From contig CM019692.1 of the NCBI GenBank assembly GCA_009760885.1, positions 58,952,964 through 59,016,963 on the forward strand: a stretch of 64,000 bases of DNA, read 5' to 3'. The notes under the pieces are model-generated. The model was not told the origin of the DNA. It made no database searches and saw only the letters and a program-made list of their open reading frames with translations. The DNA comes from Achatina immaculata (lineage: Eukaryota > Mollusca > Gastropoda > Stylommatophora > Achatinidae). A program made the position numbers and the translations under genes. Shown here in pieces: positions 1 through 11,083 of this stretch (positions within the stretch are counted from its first letter, which is position 1; every line of letters starts with the position of its first letter).

Positions 1-1070
1 TCACCTTTTTCCAGGTTAAGAGCAGCATGTTCTGTGATTGCTTGTAGATGTATCTTCCTTCACGCCGTCTATTTAATTTGCCTATAATGTATATGACGTT
101 GGATCGTTCAGTTTTACAGAAAAAAGAGCGAGGAAGATATACAGAAACAAGAATGACAGAAAGTAAGGTGGGCAGGTATAAATGTACAACAATCCAATAT
201 TTCGGTTAACGTTTTTTTTCCATGTAGCACATTAAAGACACAAACATATAACAGATAAAACCACGAAAAATAGATTAAAAATTAAATACGTAGCCCTTTT
301 TTTTTGGGGGGGGGGGTATCTTCCTTGTAAGAAAGACGGGCACAAAATGCATTCAGATAGATGTAGGTAAGCACAAAGTAGAAACAGGCGACTGGGTGAG
401 AAACGAAGTAAAGGGAGGATGGCATAGAGTACCTTGTGGTAAACAGCATGGCGTTATGCCCCAGATGGCTTACGCTTGCTCCAATCGGATACTCATGCCA
501 TAAACAAAATCCTCTCAGGTGGCGTAGATAACAGAAGGAAGAAATACTTGGGGTGGGGTGGGGAGGGGGTATGAATTTAAAAAAAAAGGTTCCGAACCGC
601 CAAAAACGTTTACCTCTGCTCCTTCCGCACAATCTGTTTAGCTAGTTCCCCGAGCTACTTTTATAATTTGCCTCCTTTCGCTTTTCTCTGCTAATGAAAT
701 CTTTATTTGTTACTAGATCATAGTTTTATTGTTGTCAGTGATGGATTAACCAGCATCGCAGGTTCCTTGGCTAAACGTAGCATTGACCCGTGTCTTCCGG
801 CAACCTGTATATAGTTTATATCCTGACATACACAGCCTGACTGCCTTCAAGTTTTGATCTCCACAATTACTGTATTTGCACTACACCAACCGAAAGACAT
901 TACACGAATGACACGTCACTATCTTGTGGATAATATAACGTGTTAGTGCAGCAGTAATAGTTATAAATGATTGTCACATGAAACAATAATCTGTGTTTTA
1001 ATAGTTGCTTTGTTTTTTGTTTTTTTTTTTGGTCTTTGTCGCCGGGCCCCCTGCAATTCAGGCCCATAGG
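1..1070. other. No gene recognised
   Basis: Short open frames here have no recognisable domain and are interrupted by homopolymers, including a T run followed by a G run near 296-316. I see no exon, RNA gene or clear repeat border. It is best read as 5' flank or intron of the gene that starts at 28384. Confidence 0.5.
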
Positions 1071-1074
1071 CTTA

Positions 1075-1290
1075 AGTCTGTTTTGCCCAATGGCTAACCT
1101 TCCGCTGAATCCGGCCGGAGGCGCCCCAGTCACCCAACTGTAGAAATGGGTACCCGACTTTTTCTGGAGTTGGGGAAGGAAAGGCGGCCAGGCGTGATAC
1201 TGACCACATCACCCTCTAGTGTGCTGACGGGTCAAGGAAAATATGGGCACTAACACCATATCCCTATGTGCCCCTAAGGCATGACAGGAT
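1075..1290 (+). repeat. SINE 3' body remnant
   Basis: This stretch shares words with the segment at 48040-48240: a GC-rich ATCCGGCCGGA block, a TAGAAATGGG/TAGAAATTGG block, then GGCCAGG-GTGATACTGACC and CACCCTCTAGTGTGC. The GGCCAG-GTGATACTGACC core also occurs in the SINE 3' parts at 32468-32620 and 32760-32880. No tRNA-like promoter is visible here, so this copy lacks its head. Family membership is inferred from the shared words only. Confidence 0.6.
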
Positions 1291-2130
1291 TACCTTTACC
1301 TTTTTTACCTTTTTTTTAACCTTCCACTGATTGCCACGTGGTTTTCCGACAAGTGAGATTCTGCCTTTTGAAAAAGGGTATATCTGTTGAAGTTGTTGCT
1401 CCTTGTTATGTTTTCTTCTGTAACACTGGAACAGAGATTACTGTGTGTGTCTGTGCCCGCAGGATTGTTAGGGTCATTGAATTGTCACTGACCAAGATCA
1501 TGCCCTCACCCCCCTTTTTACGCTCCTGGTAACAGCTTCAGCCGCTAACGGTCATCTTGCACCCACAGGTGATATAATCTGCCGTGAAACTCAGCGGGTC
1601 CTCAAGCGAGCCATAGCAGTACAGCCCAAGTTCCATACAGTGCCTATTTTTCAGCGTTTTCAAGGTGTTGGCTGCAAGAACATCCGGTTCGTAGATAAAG
1701 GGATGTTAAATAATAACAGCAAGAACTAATACAAGCTTTGCATGTGATGTCCCGCTAGATGTAAAACAGCACGACCGGCAAATACAACCGAAAGTCCTTC
1801 TTCTTCTGCGTCGTTCACCTTCAGAAGTCAGTTGGTTACATTGTATTGTCGTTATATGGCCTGAGGCTCGACGCATCTGCCTTTGGCTTGGCACATTTCG
1901 CCTTCCGGTTGTGATCCTTATTCACTTGGCCTGACTACTGTCCGTTTCTAATCACACCTCTGGAAAGTTGAATAGGGTCTTGGTTGGCTATGGCTCAACA
2001 GCTGTGGACACAAACAGTGAGTTATTGGTCTCCGTAGAATAAGTTACGAAGGCTTTAGTTATTGCAGAAGCTGGCTCAAAGCTTTACTATCACCAGATCC
2101 CGTTGGTCAGGCTGTAACTACCTCTGTATG

Positions 2131-2496
2131 AAATAGATAAGCTCATAGTTACCTGGCTTGGTTGGCAACCATAAGAGTAGGAATACTGGTTATCGGTCAG
2201 TTTTCACAGGTGCGCAACTCTGAGGAAATATCGGCTTACTGGCCCAGTATATAAAGATAAAATGATAGAATTTCACCAGGTAGGGATTTTTACCCTGAGC
2301 GGATCGGAGGAGTCGACAGCACAGCCTTTCACGTCCACATGACAGAAATATAAACCACAATATTAACCCAAAACGTACATGTTTATCTATAGACGAAATA
2401 CACTCTCATATGCACTCGAGCGACAACATGATCTCACCTGGATATTCCTACTCTTAGGGTTGCCAACCAACCCAGGTAACTATGAGCTTATCTATT
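2131..2496. mobile_element. MITE-like element with about 55-bp inverted termini
   Basis: The left segment at 2131-2188 and the right segment at 2442-2496 are near-perfect reverse complements. Both contain AGATAAGCTCATAGTTACC and TTGGTTGGCAACC followed by TAAGAGTAGGAATA. The roughly 250 bases between them have no coding potential. Long TIRs with a short non-coding core fit a non-autonomous DNA transposon. The exact ends and the target duplication are unclear, though TA dinucleotides sit at plausible border positions. A 34-bp satellite begins about 15 bases beyond the right end. Confidence 0.7.
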
Positions 2497-2512
2497 CCCT
2501 ACACCTGTTTAC

Positions 2513-3345
2513 AAGGAGAAGTGCTTATGCAGGATAGACTGCTGTAAGAAGAAATGATGTGTGCAGGATAGACTACTACAAAGAGAAGTGCTGTGTGCAG
2601 GATAGACTACTACAAGGAGTAGTGCTGTGTGCAGGAAAACTACTACAAGGAGAAGTGCTGTGTGCAGGATAAACTACTACAAGGAGAAGTGCTGTGTGCA
2701 GGATAGACTACTACAAGGAGAAGTGCTGTGTGCAGGATAAACTACTACAAGGAGAAGTGCTGTGTGCAGGATAAACTACTACAAGGAGAAGTGCTGTGTG
2801 CAGGATAAACTACTACAAGGAGAAGTGCTGTGTGCAGGATAAACTACTACAAGGAGAAGTGCTGTGTGCAGGATAGACTACTACAAGGAGAAGTGCTGTG
2901 TGCAGGATAAACTACTACAAGGAGAAGTGCTGTGTGCATGATATACGAATACTACTTCAATGAGAAGTTATGTGTGTAGGATAAACTACTACAAGGAGAA
3001 GTGCTGTGTGCAGGATAAACTACTACAAAGAGAAGTGCTGTGTGCAGGATAGACTACTACAAGGAGTAGTGCTGTGTGCAGGAAAACTACTACAAGGAGA
3101 AGTGCTGTGTGCAGGAAAACTACTACAAGGAGAAGTGCTGTGTGCAGGATAGACTACTACAAGGAGAAGTGCTGTGTGCAGAAAAACTACTACAAGGAGT
3201 AGTGCTGTGTGCAGGAAAACTACTACAAGGAGAAGTGCTGTGTGCAGGATAGACTACTACAAAGGGTAGTGCTGTGTGCAGGATAGACTACTACAAAGGG
3301 TAGTGCTGTGTGCAGGATAGACTACTACAAGGAGAAGTGCCATTT
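2513..3345. repeat. 34-bp satellite array, about 24 units
   Basis: The unit reads GTGCTGTGTGCAGGATAAAC followed by TACTACAAGGAGAA, and its spacing is 34 bases (for example 2655 to 2689). Some units lack four bases after CAGGA and are 30 bases long. One divergent unit at about 2940-2975 is flanked by clean ones. Unit types (AAACTA and GACTA forms) alternate in runs, suggesting unequal exchange. There is no coding potential. Confidence 0.9.
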
Positions 3346-3480
3346 TGTAAGTTTTATTTGAATTCAGGTGCAGAAATTGTTAAGAAGAAAATAGAATAGC
3401 GTGTGGTGTCGGTCTTTGAAGAAGAGCTACGTCATCACAGGGGCAAATTATAGTTAAGTAGAATGAAAGTGTTCACTGAT

Positions 3481-3877
3481 CGCCTTAACCGACATTTACT
3501 GGTAATGAACGAGAAAAACCGAAAGTTTCGGAGGTCATCGGTTACCGTAGCCGGTTTATATTACTCAGAAACGTAGTAAAAAAACAACCAGTGAAATAAG
3601 TCGGAGGAATATCGGGCAAGTACACTGATGATTCTTATTTGCATGAAGGAGAATCAACCAGCACTTTGACTGTGGTTCAGCTTGTGAGAATTTTGTAAAT
3701 AGTAAATATCGTAGCAAATAAGATAAGAAACATTTCACGCGAACATGTGATTCCCGTTGACGTTTATAAAGTGTGCTTAAGTTTACATTATAAGGTACCG
3801 AATGTTGTGTTGAGAAAAGCACTGTTTCAGAAAGTACTTCATGCGAAGTGAAAGACAGGTACAAGTGTACCGCTTTC

Positions 3878-3880
<3 letters not shown>
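3481..3880 (+). repeat. Dispersed non-coding repeat, copy 1
   Basis: This copy aligns along its length with 36560-36980 on the same strand. Shared blocks are GGAGGTCATCGGTTACCGTA, then TTTATATTA with AAAACGTA, CATGGAGGAGAAT-like, TTTTGTA-A-A-TAAATATCG, and a terminal block around AGTACTTCATGCGAAGTGAA leading to a GGTACAAGTGTACC palindrome. There is no reading frame or tRNA-like promoter. The family is unclassified; a non-autonomous DNA element or LTR piece are both possible. Confidence 0.65.

Positions 3881-3909
<29 letters not shown>
3878..3909. repeat. (CAA)n microsatellite
   Basis: About ten perfect CAA triplets directly follow the dispersed repeat that ends at 3880. This may be that repeat's tail, although copy 2 at 36980 has only an A run at the same place. 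Confidence 0.9.
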
Positions 3910-4121
3910 GTCCTATCGCAGTCACCTGTTATCAGTTGTATCAAGAGGTGTAATACAACAAAGAAAACCACAATCGATAGAAAGAGGTGACGGGGAATAA
4001 AAAAGCAAGACATATTTAGAATTGGACAGTATGATGAAATAGATTGGACCCAGCTTGGAAGGTGCACTGTGAAAAGCAAGGAATAGAGCAAGCCGCAATA
4101 TATCAATACTTGATTGATTGA

Positions 4122-4392
4122 CATTCCTTTTGGGCCAGCATTGGCTCATAGGGCGGAAATCATATCTTTCCATGTCTGACGACTCGCCGCCACCCGCTGT
4201 AGGTCTTAGATGGACTTGAATCCCAAAGCTGTACTCTATCTAGTGATGGTTCTACGTAGATTCTCCCTTGGCTGTCTTGCTTTCTTTTACCCTTCGATGA
4301 CCATGTGAGGGCTTGGCGAGGGAGTCTGGATTCGTCCATTCTGAGAACATGGCCGAAATAGGCCCATCGACGTCTTTTGATGCATCTTGATA
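4122..4392 (-). pseudogene. LINE family K, 3' end (RTE-like)
   Basis: Minus-strand translation gives RRRWAYFGHVLRMDESRLP followed by RQALTW, then a degraded GKRK segment and a WRRVVRHGK-like end. The W-GHVLRMD...LP-QAL pattern marks the region after the RT domain in RTE-like and related apurinic-endonuclease LINEs. Only this tail survives and stops interrupt it. A family A fragment begins immediately beyond its upstream edge at 4398. Confidence 0.65.
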
Positions 4393-4397
4393 CAATA

Positions 4398-4682
4398 CTA
4401 CAAGAACAATATTAAAGAAGGTTTTCTAGTAAAGAGGATTAAAACTTAAATATTTTAGACACATTAAACGCCATGATAATCTAGATAAGACCGTCTCGGG
4501 AGGGTACATAATGGGAAAAAGAAAGAGAGGAAGACCAAGGCGAAGATGGCTGCAAGGCATCTTTGATATTCTGCAAATGGATGCATCATCAGCAGAGCAT
4601 CTTGCATACAACCGAGAGGCATACAGGAGTGTTGTTAGGGAGGCAAAGTTCCGCAAGGGACATGCAAATGAATGAATGAACG
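4398..4682 (+). pseudogene. LINE family A, 3' fragment 1
   Basis: This 5'-truncated copy encodes the family A C-terminus: a LKYF-HIKRHDNL block, GYIMGKRKRGRPRRRWLQ, LQMDAS and finally EAKFRKGHANE before the stop. The sequence continues into GAATGAATGAAC, the family's tail repeat. There are several substitutions and a short deletion in the KERKLK region. It belongs to the same family as 10062-12868, 20315, 22485, 28865, 48915, 50383 and 60962. Confidence 0.85.
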
Positions 4683-5314
4683 AGTACAAGTCGGAGGTCC
4701 GAAGCAATCAACTTTCGAAGGAGGGTGATCACCGAATAGTGATTGATGACGATTAGGGGCAGAAATTCAAAGAGACTGGAACTTGCTTGTCAGTCGAGGT
4801 TTGTTGCTGCTATGGTGAATTCTACCTTAAAAGAAGTTGCAAAGAAAAAAGGAAACAAACAAACAAACAAACAACTAGATAATGCCCAGCGAGTATCATT
4901 ATCAGCAACCGTTCTCCTACTGCAATTATGTTCGAATAAGAAATGATCAAATATTGACCAGTTGTTTCCCGCAGTCATGCATGAAAACTACAGCTAAGAC
5001 CAACATTATCTGTCGCACTTTGACCTCCTCAGTTATTCTGCGCGCTGCACATACAGACTCTAGCGGCCGTAATTTATGTTCATAACTAATGAACTGAGAA
5101 ATAGAGGGGTTACTCGAGCGTATAATCAGATCTGGGTTTCATTTTCTAGGAGGTTTCATTTTCTAGGAGGCAAGCTTTTTTTCGGAACTACGACTGTTTT
5201 ATTTTGACATGATGTGATGCTTTGTTTTGATGTTTTTATCTTTACGTCTTCGTGTTTATGTGCGCGCCTATTCTACTTATTCTTCATTATTATTATTATT
5301 ACTATTATTACTCC

Positions 5315-5452
5315 CATAGTCTAGGTGGCGTAGCGGATGGTGTACACTCGCTTGTTGATCAGAAGGTCTCCGGTTCGATTTCGCACTCGGATGGAATTTT
5401 TTTTTCCGACCGACTCGTACATAGGTTAACCCAGCTTCAGAAAATGATTACC
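5315..5452 (+). mobile_element. tRNA-derived SINE, head and partial body
   Basis: An A-box-like GGTGGCGTAGCGGATGG at 5324-5340 and a B-box GGTTCGATTTC at 5372-5382 have tRNA-like spacing. A T run follows, then ACCCAGCTTC followed by A-rich sequence. The same T run and ACCCAGC motif follow the B box in the SINEs at 31681 and 32626, so the bodies appear related while the heads differ. The 3' end is replaced by the 55-bp satellite. Confidence 0.7.
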
Positions 5453-6005
5453 TGCGACTTCACTAGCTACAACAAAGGCAGCGAGGATATGTGCTAGCAT
5501 CTCTACCTGCGACTTCACTAGCTACAACAAAGGCAGCGAGGATATGTGCTAGCATCTCTACCTGCGACTTCACTAACAACAACAAAGGCAGCGAGGATAT
5601 ATGCTGGCATCCCTAACTGCGACTTCGCTAGCAAAAACAAAGGCAACGAGGATATGTGCTGGCATCCCTAACTGCGACTTCACTAGCAAAAACAAAGGCA
5701 GCGAGGATATGTGCTAGCATCCCTAACTACGACTTCACTAGGAAAAACAAAAGCAGCGAGGATATGTGCTGGCATCCCTAACTGCGACTTCACTAGCAAA
5801 AACAAAGGCAGCGAGGATATGTGCTGGCATCCTTATCTGCGACGTCACCAGCAAAAAAAAAAGGCAGCGAGGATATGTGCTAGCATCCCTAACTGCGACT
5901 TCACTAGCAAAAACAAAGGCAGCGAGGATATGTGCTAGCATCCCTAACTACGACTTCACTAGGAAAAACAAAAGCAGCGAGGATAGGTGCTCGCATCTCT
6001 ACCTC
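5450..6005. repeat. 55-bp satellite array, about 10 units
   Basis: The unit contains GCGACTTCACTAGC, AAAAACAAAGGCAGCGAGG and ATATGTGCTAGCATCC. The GCGAGGATAT word recurs every 55 bases (5481, 5536, 5591). Open frames run through the array only because units lack stops in some frames, and both strands give repetitive peptides. The array starts at the truncated end of the SINE at 5315, so the unit may derive from SINE tail sequence. Confidence 0.9.
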
Positions 6006-6079
6006 AAACACTGTGGTGACCTAGAAATGTGAAGTCACTAATACTTCACACCCATACGACATACAAACGCTACATCTTA

Positions 6080-6380
6080 CATCCTTATCGTGCCGTTAAA
6101 CGTCACAAAGGGTACATTGCCAAGACTTAAGGGTACATTGCCAAGACTTCCTGTTTTCGGCGAGCTGTTCAACCTCATCAAGGGATGTTATTCCCACCAA
6201 GCTGGCCTTAACAATGCCCTCTTTAGAGTTTCACGTGGTCGACCTCTTTTTCTTCGGCCTGTTGTGTTCCACTTAATAGCTTATTTAGGGATTCTCTGAT
6301 TGTTTATTCTTAACACACGACCGACATATGTCTATCTTCTTTTTCTGATCACCCATGAGACAGTTTGATGTTTGGTTACA
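6080..6380 (-). pseudogene. LINE family B, 3' fragment
   Basis: This is collinear with the 3' end of the long family B copy at 38801-41885. Minus-strand translation gives HQTVSWVIRKRR, a degraded TYVG-VLR, then KWNTTGRRKRGRPRETLKRA and a frameshifted end. The Trp codon in KWNTTG is intact here, whereas the long copy has TGA at that site. It is 5' truncated. Confidence 0.8.
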
Positions 6381-6811
6381 TTGCATAGCTGCTTTTCTAC
6401 AGGCCTTCTTTTGAACCAATAGGCTACTCCATTTCAGTGACAATCTGGAACCTCATGCTAACTTTAGGGTCTTCAATAATTTTTCTAAACTCCTGCAGTG
6501 CTGCTTTATATGTTGTTTAATCCATGGATGTTAATGGACTAAAGAAATCCATGGTGTAAGTTGGTGGGTTTTATTTCTAAAACTATTCTAGAGCCTAAAT
6601 CCACTGCCAAGCATAGTTTTCCGAGACCTCATCGTAGATCGATCCACAGCGTATAGTATGTCCTGTATTTACAGAGATGCAAAGGGAGTATTTGTCGTGA
6701 TTATATAAATTAAGTATTCTGTGATATCGGGAATAGATATTTCCTCTATAATTTTTTTCCCAACGACTTTTAGTGCGGTCTTTCAAAAACGGGCTCCTGT
6801 TTGTTTCCAGA

Positions 6812-7092
6812 ACACCGACAAGACGTTAGATGTTTTCGACGTTCTTCTAAGTTAGATTTTTCTAGAACACCAACAAGGCGTGCTACTAAGTTAGATGTTT
6901 CTAGAACACCTACAACACGTTCTACTAAGTTAGATTTTTCTAGAACACCAACAAGGCGTGCTACTAAGTTAGATGTTTCTAGAACACCAAGAAGGCGTTC
7001 TACTAAGTTAGATTTTTCTAGAACACCTACAACACGTTCTACTAAGTTAGATGTTTCTAGAACACCAAGAAGGCGTTCTACTAAGTTAGATT
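6812..7092. repeat. 39-bp satellite, block 1 (7 units)
   Basis: The unit reads GTTAGATGTTTCTAGAACAC followed by CAACAAGGCGTTCTACTAA, about 39 bases, with a TCTAGA site in most units. Alternate units carry ATTTTT instead of ATGTTT. The same satellite resumes at 8140, so the sequence in between is an interruption. The plus-strand open frame here is a satellite translation. Confidence 0.9.
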
Positions 7093-7094
7093 GT

Positions 7095-8135
7095 ATAAAC
7101 TAGGAAAAATGTAGGAACAGCTTTATTACTCAACGACTACCAAGTTGTGACATTTCGGCGTGTCAGGTTTGACAGGTAAGAAGGGGTGGAGCTTAGTGGA
7201 AAAGTACTATAATGAATGAAGAGAATGTTAAGTGTAGCTGGACAGCGAGTTTAACCCATGTGGCTCCAGCGTCCCATAATTCTGAACGCAGCGGTTCTCG
7301 AGCGCCAGGCAGCTTATGTCATCTACGTGACCATTGTTTGATAGCTGTTATCAGAAAATCAGATTTGCCTGTGGTTGGGGCTATTGAAATGATTTGGACT
7401 GGTTTCAAAGCATTGATGGGCAATGTCGTACAGATGTTTTTGCATACGGTCATCTAATCTGAGGCCAGTCTCACCAATATACATTATCCTGCATCTTTTG
7501 CAAACGATGACATATATGGCATTACGGGACTCGCATGTGAATCCCTCATGAAGAGTGAGGATAGTTTTGGGAAAGGTGATTGTTTTCGTTTCCCAGACTA
7601 CCGGGCAGGTAACGCAGCGGGGTCGGTTACATTTTCTGGTGCCAACATATGTAAGGCTCTGCTTCAAGTGGATGTGGACGAGGATGTCCTTAAGGTTTGG
7701 CTCACGTTTGTATGCCAACAGGGGTGGATCAGAGAAAATGTCGCGAGTGTCAGAGTCGAGTTGGATTAGCGGCAGATGACAATAAAGAATTTTCTGAACT
7801 ATCTGACCATGCGGGTGGAAAGGCAGTAGTAACTTAACTCTGTCAGATGGAGTAACATGCTTTTTCCTGATACATCTTTGCGGCTCGCCAGTTGGATACG
7901 GTTGAAGGCTTCACGAAGGATCTTTTCTAGGTAGTGGCGATGACCTTCTCACAGCATCACTTTGCAACCCCTCTTCCCTAATCATCTATTTCACCTTCTC
8001 CTGGCTAGGTCACCATTGTATCACTCTCTCTCTCCCCTCCCCGGTTCCCCATCCACCACCCCCAGTTACAACCCACCGAACACATATCACAGCTTTACTG
8101 CAGTGCTTCGTGTATAGTTGTATACTTATACACTA
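7095..8135 (-). mobile_element. Penelope-like element, 3' part, inside the 39-bp satellite
   Basis: About 1 kb of non-satellite sequence separates two blocks of the same satellite. On the minus strand it carries the end of an RT and a GIY-YIG endonuclease domain, the diagnostic pair for one class of Penelope-like elements. Downstream lies a 3' region with CGCCGAAATGTCACAACTTG and an AATAAAG signal close to 7110-7125. The 5' part is missing. The 8000-8135 end is pyrimidine-rich and of unclear origin. Confidence 0.75.
7359..7948 (-). pseudogene. Penelope-like RT end plus GIY-YIG endonuclease
   Basis: The main open stretch runs from about 7908 to a TGA at 7359. It reads VTPSDRVKLLLPFHPHG, then LPLIQLDSDTR and LLAYKREPNLKDILVH (RT C-terminal linker). 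Next come Cys pairs in RKCNRPRCVTC and then NAIYVIVCKRCRIMYIGETG, the GIY-YIG motif, with a downstream Arg and HL. Upstream, a second frame reads LEKILREAFNRIQLA and joins across an A run near 7861-7866, so there is one frameshift. The domain nicks target DNA in this family. This copy is 5' truncated and presumably inactive. Confidence 0.8.
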
Positions 8136-8139
8136 ATTA

Positions 8140-9312
8140 TTGTGTGTTACTAAGTTAGATATTTCTAGAACACCGCCAAGACGTTCTACTAAGTTAGATG
8201 TTTCTAGAACATATACAAGATGTTATTCTAAAGCAGTTTCTAGAACACATACAAGACGTACTGCTGAAGCAGTTTCTAGAAAAATGACAGGACCTCTCAC
8301 TAAGTTGTTTATTGAAAACCAAAAAGACGTCTTTAACATGTTAGATGTTTCTAGAACACTGACAGGAACTCCCACTAAGATGTTTCTAGAGTACCGACAA
8401 GACATCCTACTAAAGTGGATGTTTCTAGAACACTGACAGGAACTCCCACTAATTATGTTTCTAGAACACTGACAGCAGCTCCCACTAAGATGTTTCTAGA
8501 GTACCGACAAGACGTCCTACTAAAGTGGATGTTTCTAGAACACTGACAGGAAATCCCACTAATTATGTTCTAGAACACTGACAGGAGCTCCCACTAAGAT
8601 GTTTCTAGAACACTGACAGGAACTCCCACTAAGATGTTTCTAGAGTACTGACAAGACGTCCTACTAAAGTGGATGTTTCTAGAACACTGACAGGAACTCC
8701 CACTAAAATGTTTCTAGAACACTGACAGGAACTCCCACTAAGATGTTTCTAGAGTACCGACAAGACGTCCTACTAAAGTGGATGTTTCAAGAACACTGAC
8801 AGGAGCTCCCACTAATTATGTTTCTAGAACACTTACAGGAACTCCAACTAGTTATGTTTCTAGAACACTTACAGGAACTCCCACTAATTATGTTTCTAGA
8901 ACACTTACAGGAGCTCTCACTAATTATGTTTCTAGAACACTTACAGGAACTCCCACTAATTATGTTTCTAGAACACTTATAGGAACTCCCACTAATTGTG
9001 TTTCTAGAACACTGACAGGAACTCCCACTAATTATGTTTCTAGAACACTGACAGGAACTCCCACTAAGATGTTTCTAGAGTACCGACAAAACATCCTACT
9101 AAAGTGGATGTTTCTAGAACACCTTCAAAACGTCCTACTAAGTTAGATGTTTCTAGAACACCAACAAGACATCTTACTAAGTTACGTGTATCTAGAACCC
9201 AAACAAGACGTCCCACTAACTTACATGTTGCTAGAACATCGACGAGATGTCATACTAAGTTACGTGCGTGTCTCTAGAACACCGACAAGGCGTGTTACTA
9301 AGTCACGTGCTT
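8140..9312. repeat. 39-bp satellite, block 2 (about 30 units)
   Basis: These units contain GTTTCTAGAACACTGACAGG followed by AACTCCCACTAA, in forms of about 36-39 bases. A run of very similar AATTATG-type units (about 8810-9060) forms a homogenised core. The outer units at 9150-9310 are diverged and resemble block 1. A longer sub-pattern joins an ordinary unit to a GAGTACCGACAAGACGTCC unit. The block-1 type unit at its left edge supports a once-continuous array. Confidence 0.9.
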
Positions 9313-9378
9313 TCATAACAGCGAAAATGGAGCTGAACTCTCTTGATTTTATCATCTTTCCTGGGGGGAGCAAAGGCG

Positions 9379-9692
9379 CTGTCCGATTTGGCATTCTGAC
9401 GTGCCGGTGTCAGTGTTGGCGAACCATAGCTGACCAAGACCCTGTCCCCACCTCACCGTTTGTAACCCAAGTAACAGGTCTAGCCTGACCGGCAAGGGTC
9501 ACCATAGTTCTCATGGTTGTGGAGTCTGTTAAAGAAGTATTACATACCAGCTGTTTTTTTTAACCTGCACTCAGGGACCTAAAAAATACCTGCCACGACC
9601 CGCTCCGAACCGACACGATGCTGTGTTTCAACATCTTCACCGCGTCGTCTACAAAGAACACCAGTTCGCAGTTCAGAATTCCAGAGAGACTG
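9379..9692 (-). repeat. R300 dispersed repeat, copy 1
   Basis: This matches, in reverse orientation, the copies at 15578, 48274 and 57210. Shared minus-strand landmarks are CACCATGGGGAC-like, CGATCCCTGCC-like, TGGTGTTCTTTG and AACTGCGAACTGG. It is flanked at 9693-9740 by an AAT/AAC array lying at the CTCCCTG end. No open frame or tRNA head is seen. The family is unclassified and SINE-like in size. Confidence 0.75.
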
Positions 9693-9741
9693 AATAATAA
9701 TAATTATAATAATTATAATAATAATAATAACAACAACAACT
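9693..9741. repeat. (AAT)n/(AAC)n microsatellite
   Basis: A mixed AAT and AAC triplet run abuts the R300 copy at its CTCCCTG end, where the other copies also carry simple repeats. Confidence 0.85.
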
Positions 9742-9936
9742 TTCCTTCCAGTTTCTAGTATTTTAGTTTCTTTGTATAAAAAATCCTGAATCTACAATTG
9801 CTGTGTTCTGAAGTTGCTCAGTAAAGAAGGTTGAAATGTCTACAGAATTAGTGACAGTAAAACATAGACACACAAGAAATCATATTTTTCAAAGACCAAA
9901 TGTTTCAGTACCGAGCGCGTTATAATGAGAAGAGAA

Positions 9937-10061
9937 GTATGTTTTCTATATACAGCTCTTGCATGGTGAATGTTTTCTATATACAGCTTTTGTATGGTGT
10001 ATGTTTTCTATATACAGTTATTGTGTGTTGTATGTTTTCTATATACAGCTCTTGTGTAGTG
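9937..10061. repeat. 31-bp minisatellite, left block (4 units)
   Basis: The unit reads GTATGTTTTCTATATACAGC followed by TCTTGTGTAGT, 31 bases (for example 9940 to 9971). The array stops where a family A LINE starts and resumes at 12871, which marks it as the LINE's insertion site. Confidence 0.9.
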
Positions 10062-10081
10062 TCATTCATTTATTTATTCAT

Positions 10082-11083
10082 TCATTTGCGGAACTTTGCC
10101 TCCCTAACGGCACTCCTGTAGGCCTCTCGGTTGTATGCAAGATGGCCTGCTGCTGATGCATCCATTTGCAGATCATCAACGATGTCTTGCAGCCATCTTC
10201 GCCTTGGTCTTCCTCTTTTTCCCATTATGTACCCTTCCAAGACGGTCTTCTCTAGATCATCATGACGTTTAATGTGCCCAAAATGTTTAAGTTTTCTCTC
10301 TTTAATACCCTCTACTAGCCAGTCTTCTTCAATATTAAGTTCCTGTAGTATGGATATATTTGTTCTTTTTCTGTCTCCATGACATTTGAATAACGCTTCT
10401 GTAGCATTTACATTCAAAGGCATTTATGTGTTTCTCAGCTGTTTTGTTAAGTGTCCAGGTCTCACAGGCATATGTTGCGATGGGAAAAATGTATTCCCTT
10501 AAAAAAAATCTTATTTTTGTAGTTCTGCCTGTTCCTCTCCACAGATTCTTTGGTTGTTTTACTTTCTGAAGAGCGATAGATGTCCTCCTTTTAATGTCCC
10601 TAATTGTATCTCCATTATTAGTTAGTAGTGATCCAATATATTCAAAACTCTCCACTCCTTCCAGTTTTTCCTCATTGACAGATATTTCAGCTGCCTTGTT
10701 TGTTTTGTCAGTTGTCATCAATTTAGCTTTCTTCGGATTAAGATAGAGATTTTGCTCTCACTGTTCTTACGGACTGACGTAATTAGTTTTTCCATTCCTT
10801 TTTGTGTTGTGGACAGTAATACTGTGTCATCAGCATATCTAATCTTTGGTATTTCATAACTTCCAATTGTTATGGCATCGTAATATTCTTTGTCTACGTC
10901 CTGTCTTACATTCCTCATTATATTTTCAGTATACAAGTTAAATAAGTAAGGCGACAATATACACCCCTGACGGACACTTTGTTTTATGTCAAACCAAGTT
11001 GTTTCACCATTTATTCTTACTGCTGCTTGGTGGTCTAGATACAGCAGTGATGTTAATTGTGTCAAATGTGTTGAAAATCCCAT
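10082..11083 (-). pseudogene. Family A reverse transcriptase, broken into three frames
   Basis: Segment 11083-10718 holds RT motif B (QGCILSPYLFNLYTENIM) and the catalytic YADD in motif C (IRYADDTVLLS). Segment 10721-10335 holds YIGSLLTNNG and YACETWTLNKTAEKHINAFE, the post-catalytic thumb region. Segment 10423-10082 holds LKHFGHIKRH, KRGRPRRRWLQDIVDDLQ and KFRKG. The frames overlap at their ends, so single-base indels explain the breaks. The upstream motif A region (about 11090-11557) is also interrupted by stops. Confidence 0.8.

Noticed and set aside
2513..3345. CRISPR-like array of about 34-bp repeats
   Set aside because: There are no unique spacers: units are directly contiguous. The genome is eukaryotic and no cas genes are present.
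8778..9146. 122-codon repetitive frame (VSRTLTGTPTNY repeats)
   Set aside because: A frame through the 39-bp satellite whose unit happens to lack stops. The same array continues with shifted frames on each side.
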